Translations under genes and position numbers: made by a program | Shown: in pieces, positions 44,401-53,700 of the stretch | Position numbering within the stretch: position 1 is the stretch's first letter | Layout: the number at the start of each line of letters is the position of its first letter | Assembly (NCBI GenBank): GCA_900556585.1 | Contig: USPD01000003.1 | Coordinates: forward strand, 1-64,000 | DNA from: an uncultured Eggerthella sp. | GTDB taxonomy: Bacteria; Actinomycetota; Coriobacteriia; Coriobacteriales; Eggerthellaceae | Direction: 5' to 3' | DNA length: 64,000 bases | Notes under the pieces: generated by a model | Databases searched by the model: none | The model's input: the letters and a program-made list of their open reading frames with translations, nothing else | Told to the model about the DNA's origin: nothing

Positions 44401-47337
44401 CAGTCTGGGCAGAACCAGCCCTCGCTCAAGGGCTTCACGAGTGCTGGCAAGGTATACGAGAAAACTAGCGGCGATGGCGGTCGGCCCGTGAATGATTCCG
44501 AGAAGAACATCTACTTCTTCTACAGCCGTGACACCTACACGCTCACGCTCCACAACCTGTCTAAGGAATATCTCCTTCCCGAAACGGCTTGGGACTATGT
44601 CTACGAGGACAAGACGCTCGCGCAGCTCGGTTGGATGTGCGGGCAGAACGGCTCGGTGACGCTGCGCTACGGAGCATCGCTTGCCCCGCTCGGGGACGAC
44701 GACTTCATGGCCAGCCTCACGGGTGCCGAAAGCGGGCGCCTTGAGTACCCTATCCCAGAGACGGGCGAGAGCCAGCGCTACTTCAGAGGATGGGCCCTCA
44801 ACCAGAAGCTGAGCATCAAGGCCGACTGGTCCGACGAATCGAGCCTGCTCTCGGTCGGCGGCAACATCGCCCTGTACGCCGAGTGGAGCACGCCGCGCCA
44901 CACGGTGTCCTATGTCCTCAACGGCGGCACATGGCAGGACGAGGGCAACTCCGCGATTTCGTACACCCTGGTGACGGACACCATCCCCGTCTCGGAGGGG
45001 TTGGAGGAGAAGGCAAACGTGTTCCTCGCCTACCGGCACCAGGCGGCGGAGGCGGACGCGGACACCACCACGCTCAGCTGGTACGTGCAGACGCAGAGCA
45101 CAGACCGCCTCTACATCGATACGCTCTACGAGACCACGCTTAGCGAGGTCATGGAGTGGAACGAGGATATCAATCACTGGTGCGTCAAGGACGGGCTCAC
45201 GCTGAGCGAGCTTCAGGAAGCTTCCCACGTGTCGTCCGAGACGTCGTTCACGGGCCAGTATTACTGCTATATAGGCAACGGCGGCGCCGACGAGACCAAC
45301 AGCCACCGCAAGTACGTGAACATCAACAAGTGGCTCGGCGACGCCCTTGACGAGCCGATTGATCCCGTGCGCAACGGGTACTCCTTCGCGGGGTGGTATG
45401 AGTTCGCCGACGGGGAGTTCGATGATTCGACTAAGGTCTACCTCGAGGACGAGCTCGCGGGCGGTACGGTGAGCATCGACGCCTATCACGAGGGGTATGT
45501 GTACCTCGATGAGGTCGACGACGCCTTCCTGCTTCACGCGGATGAGGACGGCAGGCTGTTCTACTACGCGGATCAGATCGGGTACCGCCTGAGCTTCGAG
45601 CACAAAGCCTCGACAGTGAGCGCCACGAAGGTCGCCCGTGCGGCCTGGGTGCCTCAGGGCAATGTGGAACTCACCACGATGCACCTGGTGCGCGTCGCCG
45701 ATGCACAAGGCGTGAGCGGTTTCAGAGGCAAGGACCTGAACTCCCTTGAGAAGATCACGCTCTCTGTCGGGGGTGTCGAAACCGAATACTATATGCTCGA
45801 CAGCGGGTCAGAAAGCGTGTCCAATGGTGCGGTGCAGACCGTGCAGGCGCAGGAGTCCTACATCGACAACCAGTCGAAGGTCTGGCTCCCCGACGCCGCG
45901 GAGCGCCGGGTGAGCGTCACCGATGCCACCCCGACGGTCACGGTAACCGAATCGGACGGCTCCAAGACCGTGTCGCTCGATGGCCTCTCGGGCAGCTACC
46001 GCGTGGATAACGGTAACGGGACCTACTCCTATTTCGCCTACTTCATCTACGAGGAGACCGACCAGGTTCAGTACCACGTGTACACGATCAATCTGTCGCT
46101 CGCTGTGGCGAACGGGTCGCTCGAGTCCTTCGAGGACACCTACGATCGTACTGACCCGCCCGCAGAGGATGAGTCTTTCGTTCTGTCTAAGGAGGACCAT
46201 ACCTATACGCTGAGTGACTCTGCTGATGTCACTGTTTCGGTTAAGGCCCCTGAGTTGAGCGGCTACACGGTCTACCGCGACACCGAACAAGATCTTGCGC
46301 TCTCTACCGATGAGGGATCTAACAATGTGTATTTCTACTATGTTCCCAGCGACGGGTCGCAGAGATACACCATCACCTACCACCTCATGCATGAGGGTTC
46401 TTACGAGACGGGCAAGACGGTGACGTTCTCGGAGATCCCTGCGGCGACAGGTGAGTCCATTCGTAAGGATCAGCTTGTGGGCCTCTACGACTCGCTGGTG
46501 AACACGACCTACATGGTTGACGGCTACAGCGGGGCTGAGGCATCCACAAATGAAGGCAAGCTGTTTGAGCGCTATAAGGGCATGACCATTACGCTTAAGA
46601 GCGATACGGATGATGAGGGAAAGACGTTTACGGTGGGCGGCCCAGCATCGTCTGATGACACAGGATCTGCGCGTACGTCTAATCTTGCACAAGACGAGGC
46701 CCTGGCGTTCAACGACGGCGCTGTGTACGACGGGCATAACCCTACTAATGACGTCCAAGTTGTGCAGGACGGCTCCAAGATTGATGTCTATCTCAAATAT
46801 GCTCAACTTTCAGTTGAAAAGGTGGATTGGCAAGACAACCCAGTTAAGGACTGTTCGTTTGCACTTACGCGTTTAGTAAAGAAGGATGATTCAACTTCGG
46901 CTGACGCTGACGTCGTGCTGTATGACCTAGACGGTGATGGCACTCCCGAGCAGTACGTGGTGGACTCCTCGGCTGGCACCGCCCCAGCGGCGACGTCTGA
47001 CGCCGAGGGCAAGGCGGTTTTCTATGACCTTTACGCGAGTGAGCAATACGTGTACCTGCTGCAAGAGACCGCGTGGCCTGAAGGGTATGCACCCTTGAAG
47101 GAACCTGTCGCGGTAGCTGTTCCTCAGCGGGACGAGAACGGCGATACGGTGTATGAGGTCACCTATACCATTAAGAATAATGGCGTGGTGGAACTTCCCT
47201 ACACTGGGTTTCTTGGCGGGGTGTATATGCCGCTAGTCTTAGGCGGAGCTCTTATTGCTGCGGCAGTCGTGATATTCGTTCTGCGTTCTGATGAGGGGCG
47301 ATTGCGTAAGATTTCCGAAAGGAGGTCTGCGAAATGA
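41488..47337 (+). CDS. Giant LPXTG surface protein with InlB-like repeats (pilus module 1)
   Basis: 1,949 residues, exported and sortase-anchored. A signal peptide (about 9-36) is followed by a long body with several Listeria-Bacteroides/InlB B-repeat units (FVGWDSNGD, FSGWKWY, FRGWAL, FAGWYEF with following AVWE/AQWK/AEWS strands). Near 1770-1880 lies a SpaA/Cna-B domain (LSVEKVDWQDNPVKDCSFAL, LLQETAWPEGYAPL, an E-box) and at 1903-1907 LPYTG, then a helix and basic tail. TTG 41488 follows GGAG. The first 390 nt are AT-rich. Just before an in-frame G7 tract (41895-41901) composition turns GC-rich, suggesting a mosaic gene. Probably an adhesin or pilus tip. Confidence 0.9.
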   Translation: MGNNKPPYKIALGVLLLLAVVLLSGSQIAAALESASSTGDESQSINQLSDEQVENYITAAKNARASEETLCDLSLDLAGGSISNLSAQGWVQGTESDTWTKQFNKGEQLSLATPVRHGFSFVGWDSNGDNSVDIQPGGSEYTVPDAGTQTLTAVWERQDFTVSFIVNDETKLSIKVPYESTLWSDETQTPWKGAEFSADGTTTVSSITYEGNTYQNVIVTRSGNAGSYWYSFTLGDGDGARSFFACDSSLFGDDSKQPFSYWKMTQGGGGYQVLENNTVFTAQFAQDPVYVINVHYRTSEGLTVDTSQTVVKQMGDVGAEGTLAVEFSAPSSIEHYNLNKDVMAAYSVEGTKVDGVDFEGPSSDGETWTAKLNVEQVFGESAGQTSYLSIVVAYEPQTVNYIVNYYQQNPGRTDYEKVNADSGVSTEASYGDLIKIAEKSYEGFKVSGRSRLALLNGVELVEPEEGSGGDVSWDETTDTFTINIYYDRASYFVYPLWDSTESSVKAQRVTYGAAIGELEEPTRTGYTFSGWKWYRLDDTTGQLVEEQGYSNESAIMPAYDLYAVAQWKPASVDFQVVLWLEDADSPSYSNVYQATVSEDSVNAEDKLSVSLDGDELVISNDSSQTLYQSSSLLEDYVNATYPNDDHFTSAEYAQFFSYNEQRTQQSPGNISLAEQSGETVSGGQLGNTFTVTVGADGTTSINVYYSRNLYSIDFVLGRFSGSTTEVSVNTTGSIEGSKWESLTGGIAGYAADGLETVEGISSVGWNKNPTVFRSANAEDRSPNGRYGTKTIVEGRVPYTCIVYQLTAKFEASVDEFWPTLDRVQMGDTSAWKRYVSDSPASGSYYRDVITKGSDQHNILNVYGTMDEKVLLTSDGRGYRALEGDEQGSTVAHTMVAYWNNDEEHNDNMTAYQYYFLYEVLDTSVTPNSTGVVDFHAEAANDGVYEEGQLVSYGDKVYVFTQQSSTQLSTYGQSGQNQPSLKGFTSAGKVYEKTSGDGGRPVNDSEKNIYFFYSRDTYTLTLHNLSKEYLLPETAWDYVYEDKTLAQLGWMCGQNGSVTLRYGASLAPLGDDDFMASLTGAESGRLEYPIPETGESQRYFRGWALNQKLSIKADWSDESSLLSVGGNIALYAEWSTPRHTVSYVLNGGTWQDEGNSAISYTLVTDTIPVSEGLEEKANVFLAYRHQAAEADADTTTLSWYVQTQSTDRLYIDTLYETTLSEVMEWNEDINHWCVKDGLTLSELQEASHVSSETSFTGQYYCYIGNGGADETNSHRKYVNINKWLGDALDEPIDPVRNGYSFAGWYEFADGEFDDSTKVYLEDELAGGTVSIDAYHEGYVYLDEVDDAFLLHADEDGRLFYYADQIGYRLSFEHKASTVSATKVARAAWVPQGNVELTTMHLVRVADAQGVSGFRGKDLNSLEKITLSVGGVETEYYMLDSGSESVSNGAVQTVQAQESYIDNQSKVWLPDAAERRVSVTDATPTVTVTESDGSKTVSLDGLSGSYRVDNGNGTYSYFAYFIYEETDQVQYHVYTINLSLAVANGSLESFEDTYDRTDPPAEDESFVLSKEDHTYTLSDSADVTVSVKAPELSGYTVYRDTEQDLALSTDEGSNNVYFYYVPSDGSQRYTITYHLMHEGSYETGKTVTFSEIPAATGESIRKDQLVGLYDSLVNTTYMVDGYSGAEASTNEGKLFERYKGMTITLKSDTDDEGKTFTVGGPASSDDTGSARTSNLAQDEALAFNDGAVYDGHNPTNDVQVVQDGSKIDVYLKYAQLSVEKVDWQDNPVKDCSFALTRLVKKDDSTSADADVVLYDLDGDGTPEQYVVDSSAGTAPAATSDAEGKAVFYDLYASEQYVYLLQETAWPEGYAPLKEPVAVAVPQRDENGDTVYEVTYTIKNNGVVELPYTGFLGGVYMPLVLGGALIAAAVVIFVLRSDEGRLRKISERRSAK
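41895..41901 (+). repeat. G7 homopolymer in the giant adhesin gene
   Basis: Seven G encode Pro-Gly-Gly in frame. Length change by slippage would truncate the protein near residue 140. The tract coincides with a switch from AT-rich to GC-rich codon use. Confidence 0.7.
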
Positions 47338-47480
47338 CAGAGTCCAGTGCGTGTTGTTGAAAACCCTATTAAGGTATCTCTAATGAATCTGACTCGATCG
47401 AAATAATATTCGGCATTGAAATGCTGATCGGAAAATCAAAGGTTTACTCCTAGATTATTAGAAAAAAGAAAGGGAGCGAA

Positions 47481-49154
47481 ATGATAAGTAAAGCCGGGTT
47501 AAAGCATGTCTTTATGGGTATGCTTGCTGTGATCCTTGCGTTTTCGACAACGTCGATAGCCTATGCGGAAACCACGCCAGGAGTTGAGGTTGTCAACGCA
47601 GCGTCCCAGGTGACGGTGCATGTGTTCAATAATAACAATAATTCACCTGACGCAGAGGGTTCTGGTGAGGAAATATCTGATACGGCAAGCTTAGGTACCG
47701 CAATTAATGGTGCGACTCTCAGCTACTACAAGGTCGGCGAGCTAGTTCAGTGCACCACGAACGGTTTGACCTCTCTGAAGTACGCGGTGAGTGAAAGTGC
47801 CGCGGCCATCTTCGGGTGGTCCACAGGTGGGAAGACCGAGGTCACGATCAGCAATGGCACAGATGTCAAATACTATCTGTTTGACGCGAATGAGTTATCC
47901 GGCCTACTGAGCAACGTCACCTCGTCCGATCTCAAGGGCAAGGGAGATTCTGGTAGCTGGACTGATTTGACAACGGATGTGAATGGGTCAGCGTCCACCT
48001 CTGACACGCTCTCTGGACTCTATCTCTTCGTCGGCAAGTCGATGCCTGAGGGTGTCACCACGGAAGTGGCACCGTTTTTCGTGTCTGCTCCCATGCCTGC
48101 GGATGGAGGCTGGAACACCGCTATTCATGTATATCCCAAGGTTCAGACCGCAAACATGCTTTCGATTAGCAAGACTGTGAATGGCACTGAGAGTATGAGT
48201 GCTAATTCGGGTACTTCTCTCAATTACCAAATTGCAGTCACAATTCCAAAAGAAGCAAAAAACTTCAGTAGCTTTAAAATCGAAGACGTTATTCCAGATG
48301 GGTTGGATGTTGTTGATGGTAGTGTAAGTGTTTCTACTAACGGAGAAGTGACTCTCCAGACAGATGAATATCAATTAAATTCGAGCAATGGCAGCATATC
48401 GTTTGAGTTGATAAATGAAGGCCTTGATGCTTTTGACAATGCTGAAGAGTGCATTCTTACCATTTCCTATAATGCATACATCAATCAAAATGCCACTCTA
48501 GCAACAGCCATTACGAATACTGCCAATTTTACCTATGCGTATGTTGGCGGTGCTGTTTCAGAAGCTTCTGACGCTGCCACCGTGTATACCTACGGCATCG
48601 ACCTGACCAAGACGTTCGAGGGCGCTACAGAGTATCCAGATGAAAATGCGCAGTTCAGCCTGTATACCGACCAAGACTGCAAGACCGCGGTCACGGTTAG
48701 TGGCGGCAATGGTACGTATTGGGTCGATTCGAGCTCCAGCACGACCGCGATGGACGTTGCTCAGATTGAAACAACGTCGGATGGTACCCTCATCATCAAG
48801 GGACTCGCCGAGGGCACGTACTACCTCAAGGAGATCAGTGCTCCCGATGGCTACGGCAAGCTGCAAGAGCCCATCAAGATCGAGATTGCCAAAGGTTCGG
48901 GCGATTCCACTGAGGCAATCCAGAAGCCCGTGGCATATGTGAACAACGTCAGTGCAACCATTGCCGCCTCCGGTAACGATAAGGCCGGCCTTGTCCAGCT
49001 GACTGTGGAGAACCAGAAGCTGCTCTTCGGCTTCCTTCCTAAAACCGGCGATGTAGGTACGTTCATTTTTATCGCGGCGGGCATTGGCTTGGTATGCGCG
49101 GCTGTCGTGTACTTGACTTCTCGCCGTCGCAAAAACATATCGAATTCTCATTAG
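47481..49154 (+). CDS. Major pilin, SpaH/EbpB-like, LPKTG-anchored
   Basis: 557 residues. A signal peptide (to about 30) precedes an N-terminal domain ending in the pilin motif WNTAIHVYPK, whose Lys220 is the expected site of intersubunit isopeptide linkage. Then come an isopeptide-forming D2-like domain (KTVNGTESMSANSGTSLNYQIAV) and a Cna-B domain with E-box YYLKEISAPDGYG. The sorting signal LPKTGD (519-524) with helix and basic tail ends the protein. AAAGGGAG precedes ATG 47481. With the class C sortase directly downstream, this forms a complete minimal pilus module. Confidence 0.95.
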   Translation: MISKAGLKHVFMGMLAVILAFSTTSIAYAETTPGVEVVNAASQVTVHVFNNNNNSPDAEGSGEEISDTASLGTAINGATLSYYKVGELVQCTTNGLTSLKYAVSESAAAIFGWSTGGKTEVTISNGTDVKYYLFDANELSGLLSNVTSSDLKGKGDSGSWTDLTTDVNGSASTSDTLSGLYLFVGKSMPEGVTTEVAPFFVSAPMPADGGWNTAIHVYPKVQTANMLSISKTVNGTESMSANSGTSLNYQIAVTIPKEAKNFSSFKIEDVIPDGLDVVDGSVSVSTNGEVTLQTDEYQLNSSNGSISFELINEGLDAFDNAEECILTISYNAYINQNATLATAITNTANFTYAYVGGAVSEASDAATVYTYGIDLTKTFEGATEYPDENAQFSLYTDQDCKTAVTVSGGNGTYWVDSSSSTTAMDVAQIETTSDGTLIIKGLAEGTYYLKEISAPDGYGKLQEPIKIEIAKGSGDSTEAIQKPVAYVNNVSATIAASGNDKAGLVQLTVENQKLLFGFLPKTGDVGTFIFIAAGIGLVCAAVVYLTSRRRKNISNSH

Positions 49155-49251
49155 GGAGCAAAGTATCGCGACGACACCAACACCTTATTTGAGTAAGGGG
49201 ACGGAGGAAGAGAATCTTTCTCGTCCCCTTAAGCCTTTTGGGAAAAGGGGT

Positions 49252-50142
49252 ATGGATAGCTATGCTCGCATTAAGCGCAATCGAAAATTGCGTACCATGC
49301 TCCCTGTTGTAGCTTTACTTCTTATAGGGCTCTGCTTGATCGCGTATCCCATGGTGGGCAATTGGCTCTACGACCAATCTTCTTCTCAGGTGGTGGCGAG
49401 CTATGATGAGTCAGCATCGTCCATGACCAACGATGAAATTAATCGGCAATTTGAACTTGCAAACGAATACAACGAATCATTAAGGATAGCAAGTGTTATT
49501 CTTACTGATCCTTTTGATCCTACTCAGACCGGCGAAAGTGTTGAGCCTTATGATTCGATCATGAACATGGCGGGCGATGGCATTATTGGGCATATTTCAA
49601 TACCGAAGATTGATGTCAACCTTCCTATCTATCACGGTACCTCAGCGGAAACCCTCGAAAAGGGCATAGGACATATGTCCAATACCTCGTTTCCTACAGG
49701 AGAAAAGGGGACACATGCGGTTTTAACGGGTCATACGGGCATGACGCATGCTCGGATGTTTACGGATGTGTCCCAGCTTGAAATCGGTGATGTATTCTAC
49801 ATTAGTGTTCTTGATAGAACGCTTGCTTACAAAGTAAACCAAATCGACATCGTTGAACCTCCCGATTCGTCTCTTTTGCAGATTGTTGACGATAAGGAGT
49901 ATGTGACTCTGCTTACCTGCTATCCGTATGGGGTAAACTCGCACCGTTTGTTAGTACGAGGTGAAGGTATTCCTCTTGAAGAAGCTCGGGAAATAAATCA
50001 GGACCAAGTTGTCTCAAGCGTTTGGGATTCGCAATATTATCGCGCGATTATTCTTTGTTTGATGGTGTATGCTCCCCTCACTATTGGTGCAATTTTGTTT
50101 TTACGTCACAAAAATAAAAAAACTTCTCTCCGCGCATTATAG
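49252..50142 (+). CDS. Class C (pilus) sortase
   Basis: 296-residue membrane transpeptidase that polymerises pilins. A membrane helix lies near 14-36 and another at the C-terminus (about 265-285), as in class C enzymes. A lid motif is visible in LTDPFDPTQT. Catalytic residues are His161 (LTGHTG), Cys223 (LLTCYPYG) and Arg232 (NSHRLLVRG). ATG 49252 with AAAAGGGG upstream is preferred over TTG 49189, which has no ribosome site. It follows the LPKTG pilin and should act on it. Confidence 0.94.
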   Translation: MDSYARIKRNRKLRTMLPVVALLLIGLCLIAYPMVGNWLYDQSSSQVVASYDESASSMTNDEINRQFELANEYNESLRIASVILTDPFDPTQTGESVEPYDSIMNMAGDGIIGHISIPKIDVNLPIYHGTSAETLEKGIGHMSNTSFPTGEKGTHAVLTGHTGMTHARMFTDVSQLEIGDVFYISVLDRTLAYKVNQIDIVEPPDSSLLQIVDDKEYVTLLTCYPYGVNSHRLLVRGEGIPLEEAREINQDQVVSSVWDSQYYRAIILCLMVYAPLTIGAILFLRHKNKKTSLRAL

Positions 50143-50767
50143 AAGTAAGTACAGTCTTTTTTGTTTGTCTTCGGTCATGATACAAAAACGTACTGTTTGA
50201 ATTTAAACTGATCCACGTTTTTCACATCTATCAAGTATACTAATGTAGGAGGGTAGCTTTTTTCTATTTTTTAATGTCTAGGGCAACTTATAAATGCATG
50301 TTTCAGCACTTTGGCAGAATTAATGTCGCTCCAAGATGCAAAGACTCAGAACCTGCGGAGAGGTATTTGAGTTTGGTACTGTTTATGGCTTCGATGCGCA
50401 CAGATTTTTTAATGAGTATGGTTATTTTGGAAAATAATAACCATCGATGAATGATGGGATGTATCTGAAAAAGAACGTTCCAAAAAAAACAATTATTTGG
50501 ATCAATTGTGCTATTGTACTGGTTATTTGTATAGTAAGCATTAGACTCTGCTATTACTGAAACAAAATAAACATCCTCTCAAATGAGGGGTCGTTGGTGC
50601 TTTTTTTGCAGTGTATGCATGCACGGAAACAAGTTGCCTTCGAAATAGAGGATGTTGGATGTTAGAGCGAAATCTCTGTTTGGGTACAAACTTCGAACAA
50701 TGTATCTGGAGGGAGAAAAGTTAAAGCACTGTTTTTATGGATGATTTTATTGCCCAGGAGGATAAAC
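50143..50767. other. Intergenic region between pilus modules
   Basis: About 600 nt, AT-rich. It contains a perfect 9-bp hairpin (ATGGTTATT 50418-50426 / AATAACCAT 50436-50444), a possible 37-codon membrane peptide (50447-50560), and AACATCCTC (50570-50578). The latter can pair either locally with GAGG (50585-50588), before a T7 run, or with GAGGATGTT (50648-50656). That layout resembles an attenuator ahead of the second pilus operon. No clear promoter boxes are assigned. Confidence 0.4.
50447..50560 (+). CDS. Possible 37-aa membrane peptide
   Basis: ATG 50447 opens 37 codons: a basic start (MNDGMYLKKNVPKKT) and one hydrophobic span (IIWINCAIVLVICIVSI). No ribosome site is evident. It may be a small membrane protein or remnant of a larger gene. 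Confidence 0.3.
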   Translation: MNDGMYLKKNVPKKTIIWINCAIVLVICIVSIRLCYY

Positions 50768-53700
50768 ATGAAGATAAAAGAGCTTACTTCGGCACTATTA
50801 AGCATTATTCTTGCTGTTTCTTTGTGTATAAGCTTTGTTCCTGCTTGGGCTTACGGAGATTCTTCTTCGAATGCTACTTCCAGCGAGGTCTGCTCTCATC
50901 AACATGATGAGTCGTGTGGATATCAAGAAGGGATCGAAGGGTCTTGTAAGCATGTGCATGATGAGTCGTGTGGATACTCTACAAAGACTGATAGCTCGCT
51001 ATCAGATACAGATAGCAATGTAGCCAATGGTTCTGATGGTGTTGCTTTTGATAATGCCGACGTTTCTCACAGTGTGGTTTCGTGGGAATGGGTGGATGAT
51101 CAGCAAGCATTGAGCGAAAACGATGGTGTATGGAGTGTGGGTCTTTCGGTAGTAAGCGAAAGTGATCCAACTATTTGTGACACTCTAAAGGATTTGCTGC
51201 CAAGCCAGGTGACCGCTACCATGGCTGATGGCGAAAAGAAGATATTGGATATCACATGGGATTTGTCTTCTGTATCAGAGGGGGGGGGTCGCTTCAGGGT
51301 GATTACCAAATCACTGCATCTTTAAACGACGCAGGCTATATATTAGCAAACGATGCCTCACCCCTTGCTGTGACCGTTCAGGTTGGCGGCGCGGAAAGCT
51401 ACAACTTGACAATGCCTTCTGGGGAGCCTCCCTACTCCGATCACATAGTCAACGGAGTTTCGCCCAACGGCACCACCATCAACCTCTTCGATTATTGGCT
51501 CACGAGCCAGGATGCCTCTGATAATTCAGACCCTAGTGGCATAGAGGATCTGGGCATCAACAAAGACCATACTCTGAAGTTTTTCAGGAACGGTTTATCG
51601 AATAGCTGGAAAAACATCAACAAATGGACGGGAAATAAAAACCCCAATACGGGTTTAGTCATCAACGGTCTGGTGGACGGCTATCCCGCGCTCGACAATG
51701 GGAATAATGAGTCGCTGAACTATCTCTTTGATCCGGGCATAACCCACGAGGGCAAAGCTTCGTACCAAGACGTGCAGGGTCTGCTGCAGGTGGACGACGA
51801 CGGCTATTACTATTACGACAGCCAGCAGAACTACGCCGTCTACTACAGCGACGCCAACTCATTTACTTTGTATGACAACCCTGGGGTCATTCCCGGGGGC
51901 TCTTCGCCGGTGGGCCAGTTCTTCCCCTTCAACGAGGCGACTGCCGATGCGAAGGAGGCAACGCATAAAGGTAATACGTATACTCTTATGAATACCGACA
52001 AGTCGGATTGGGCAAGCATCAACCACTGGTTCGGGATGCACATGTCAACCCGCTTCATCCAGCAGTATGGCGGGCATACGGCCGATCTTAACAGCGGTGG
52101 CAAGCCGGTCACCTATGAGTTCTCCGGAGACGATGACGTGTGGATCTACATCGACGGGGTTCTCGTCGGCGACCTGGGCGGCATTCACGACGCCGCGTCC
52201 ATCAAAATCGACTTCTCAACGGGCGAGATAACGATCAACGGCCAGAAACAGAATAAGACGCTAGGTGAGCTCCTGGGGCTTGATACCGACAACACCTACC
52301 ACACCCTTGACTTCTTCTATCTGGAGCGTGGTAACTACGACTCCAATATGTCCCTCAAGTACAACCTGGTCACCATCCCTGAGAGCGGCGTGATCAAGGT
52401 CGACCAGGTGGGAAACCCCGTTTACGGAGCAGAGTTCTCACTGTATGCGGCGGACGACTATCAGGAAAAAGGGGATGCTGCGACTCCGGTCGCGGTGGGC
52501 ACTACGGACAATTCGGGCAAGTTCACCTTTATCAAGGAGGAGAACAACGGCGATACGAGGCCCATTACGATCGGAGAGCTGTACGACCTCTACAGGGATT
52601 CCAAGGACGATGACGGTAACAACCTTGTTCTGGTGGAGACTGAGACGCCGGCCGGGTATCGGACCTGCGGGGCGGTAGGGCTTTATTTCTACGTTTCGCC
52701 CAATAATTCGGACGAGGTGATGCTTCTTTCCAGCGACGAGGCCATCTGGAGCGAGGGCGCGTACGCCATGCCCAAGGTGACCGCTACGACGGGAAATAAA
52801 ATCAAGATTTTAGATGACCCGAACGATGTGACGGGAAGCGGTTCGTCGGGGGATATCGTTAATCTTGTGGGAAGCGGCGCAGACGAGGATCCGATCATGT
52901 TTGCCGTGATCTTCAAGAAGGGGGACGATGGGAAGTGGTACCCGGTTTCAGGAGACCCCATTGGCGGATGGACGGTGGAGAGTAGTAACAATTGGGACAC
53001 CATCCTAAGCGTGGCGAAGAAGGAGAACTACACCTTCCAGCTTTCCAGCAGCGGTGCCTATCAGGTGGAGTTGGACAATCTCCCCGGGAATATCCAGAAG
53101 TATTACCATATCTGCAAGAATATAGATGAGGCACAGTACGCCATCGCCTACTATTACACGACGGCGCTGTCTCTTTCGGCGGCGAGTGAGAGCGATACTT
53201 TCCGTATCGATCCTGATGTCTCTTTAAATGACGGCGGTTTGAGTCGAACGTTTTCGATGGAGCTCTACATCACCAACATGAAGAACCGTCTGCTCGTCCA
53301 GAAGGTCGATGATGAAAAGAGCCCGGTCGATGACGTCCAGTTCTCGCTGTACAAGGCGAGCGAGGTTACCGTAGGACCCGATGGCGAGGTAACTCCCAAT
53401 GAGGATGCCAGCCCGGCTGTGATCACAACCGGAACCGTCTCCACGCCAATCAGCCTGGAGGGTGCGGCGGTGTTCCCCGACAATGTCGGGACCGGCGCCG
53501 TGCTTGAGAACGGGGAATATTGGCTTGTCGAAACCTCCGCGCCGACGGGCTACAGCAAGAAGACGGATCCCGTGCACGTCGTGGTTGATAACACCGGCGT
53601 ATACGCCGATGCCGGAGAAGCTGACGATGGGGTGACCGTTCTGCGCGGCGTCGGCTCCGTGGCAAGGAGCATGGTCCAGTTTGCGGCAGACGACCGTGTG

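Noticed and set aside
44338..45708. A 456-codon minus-strand frame and several shorter ones inside the giant adhesin gene
   Set aside because: They arise from the GC-rich codon bias of the plus-strand gene; products are His/Arg/Val-rich without recognisable domains, signals or ribosome sites.
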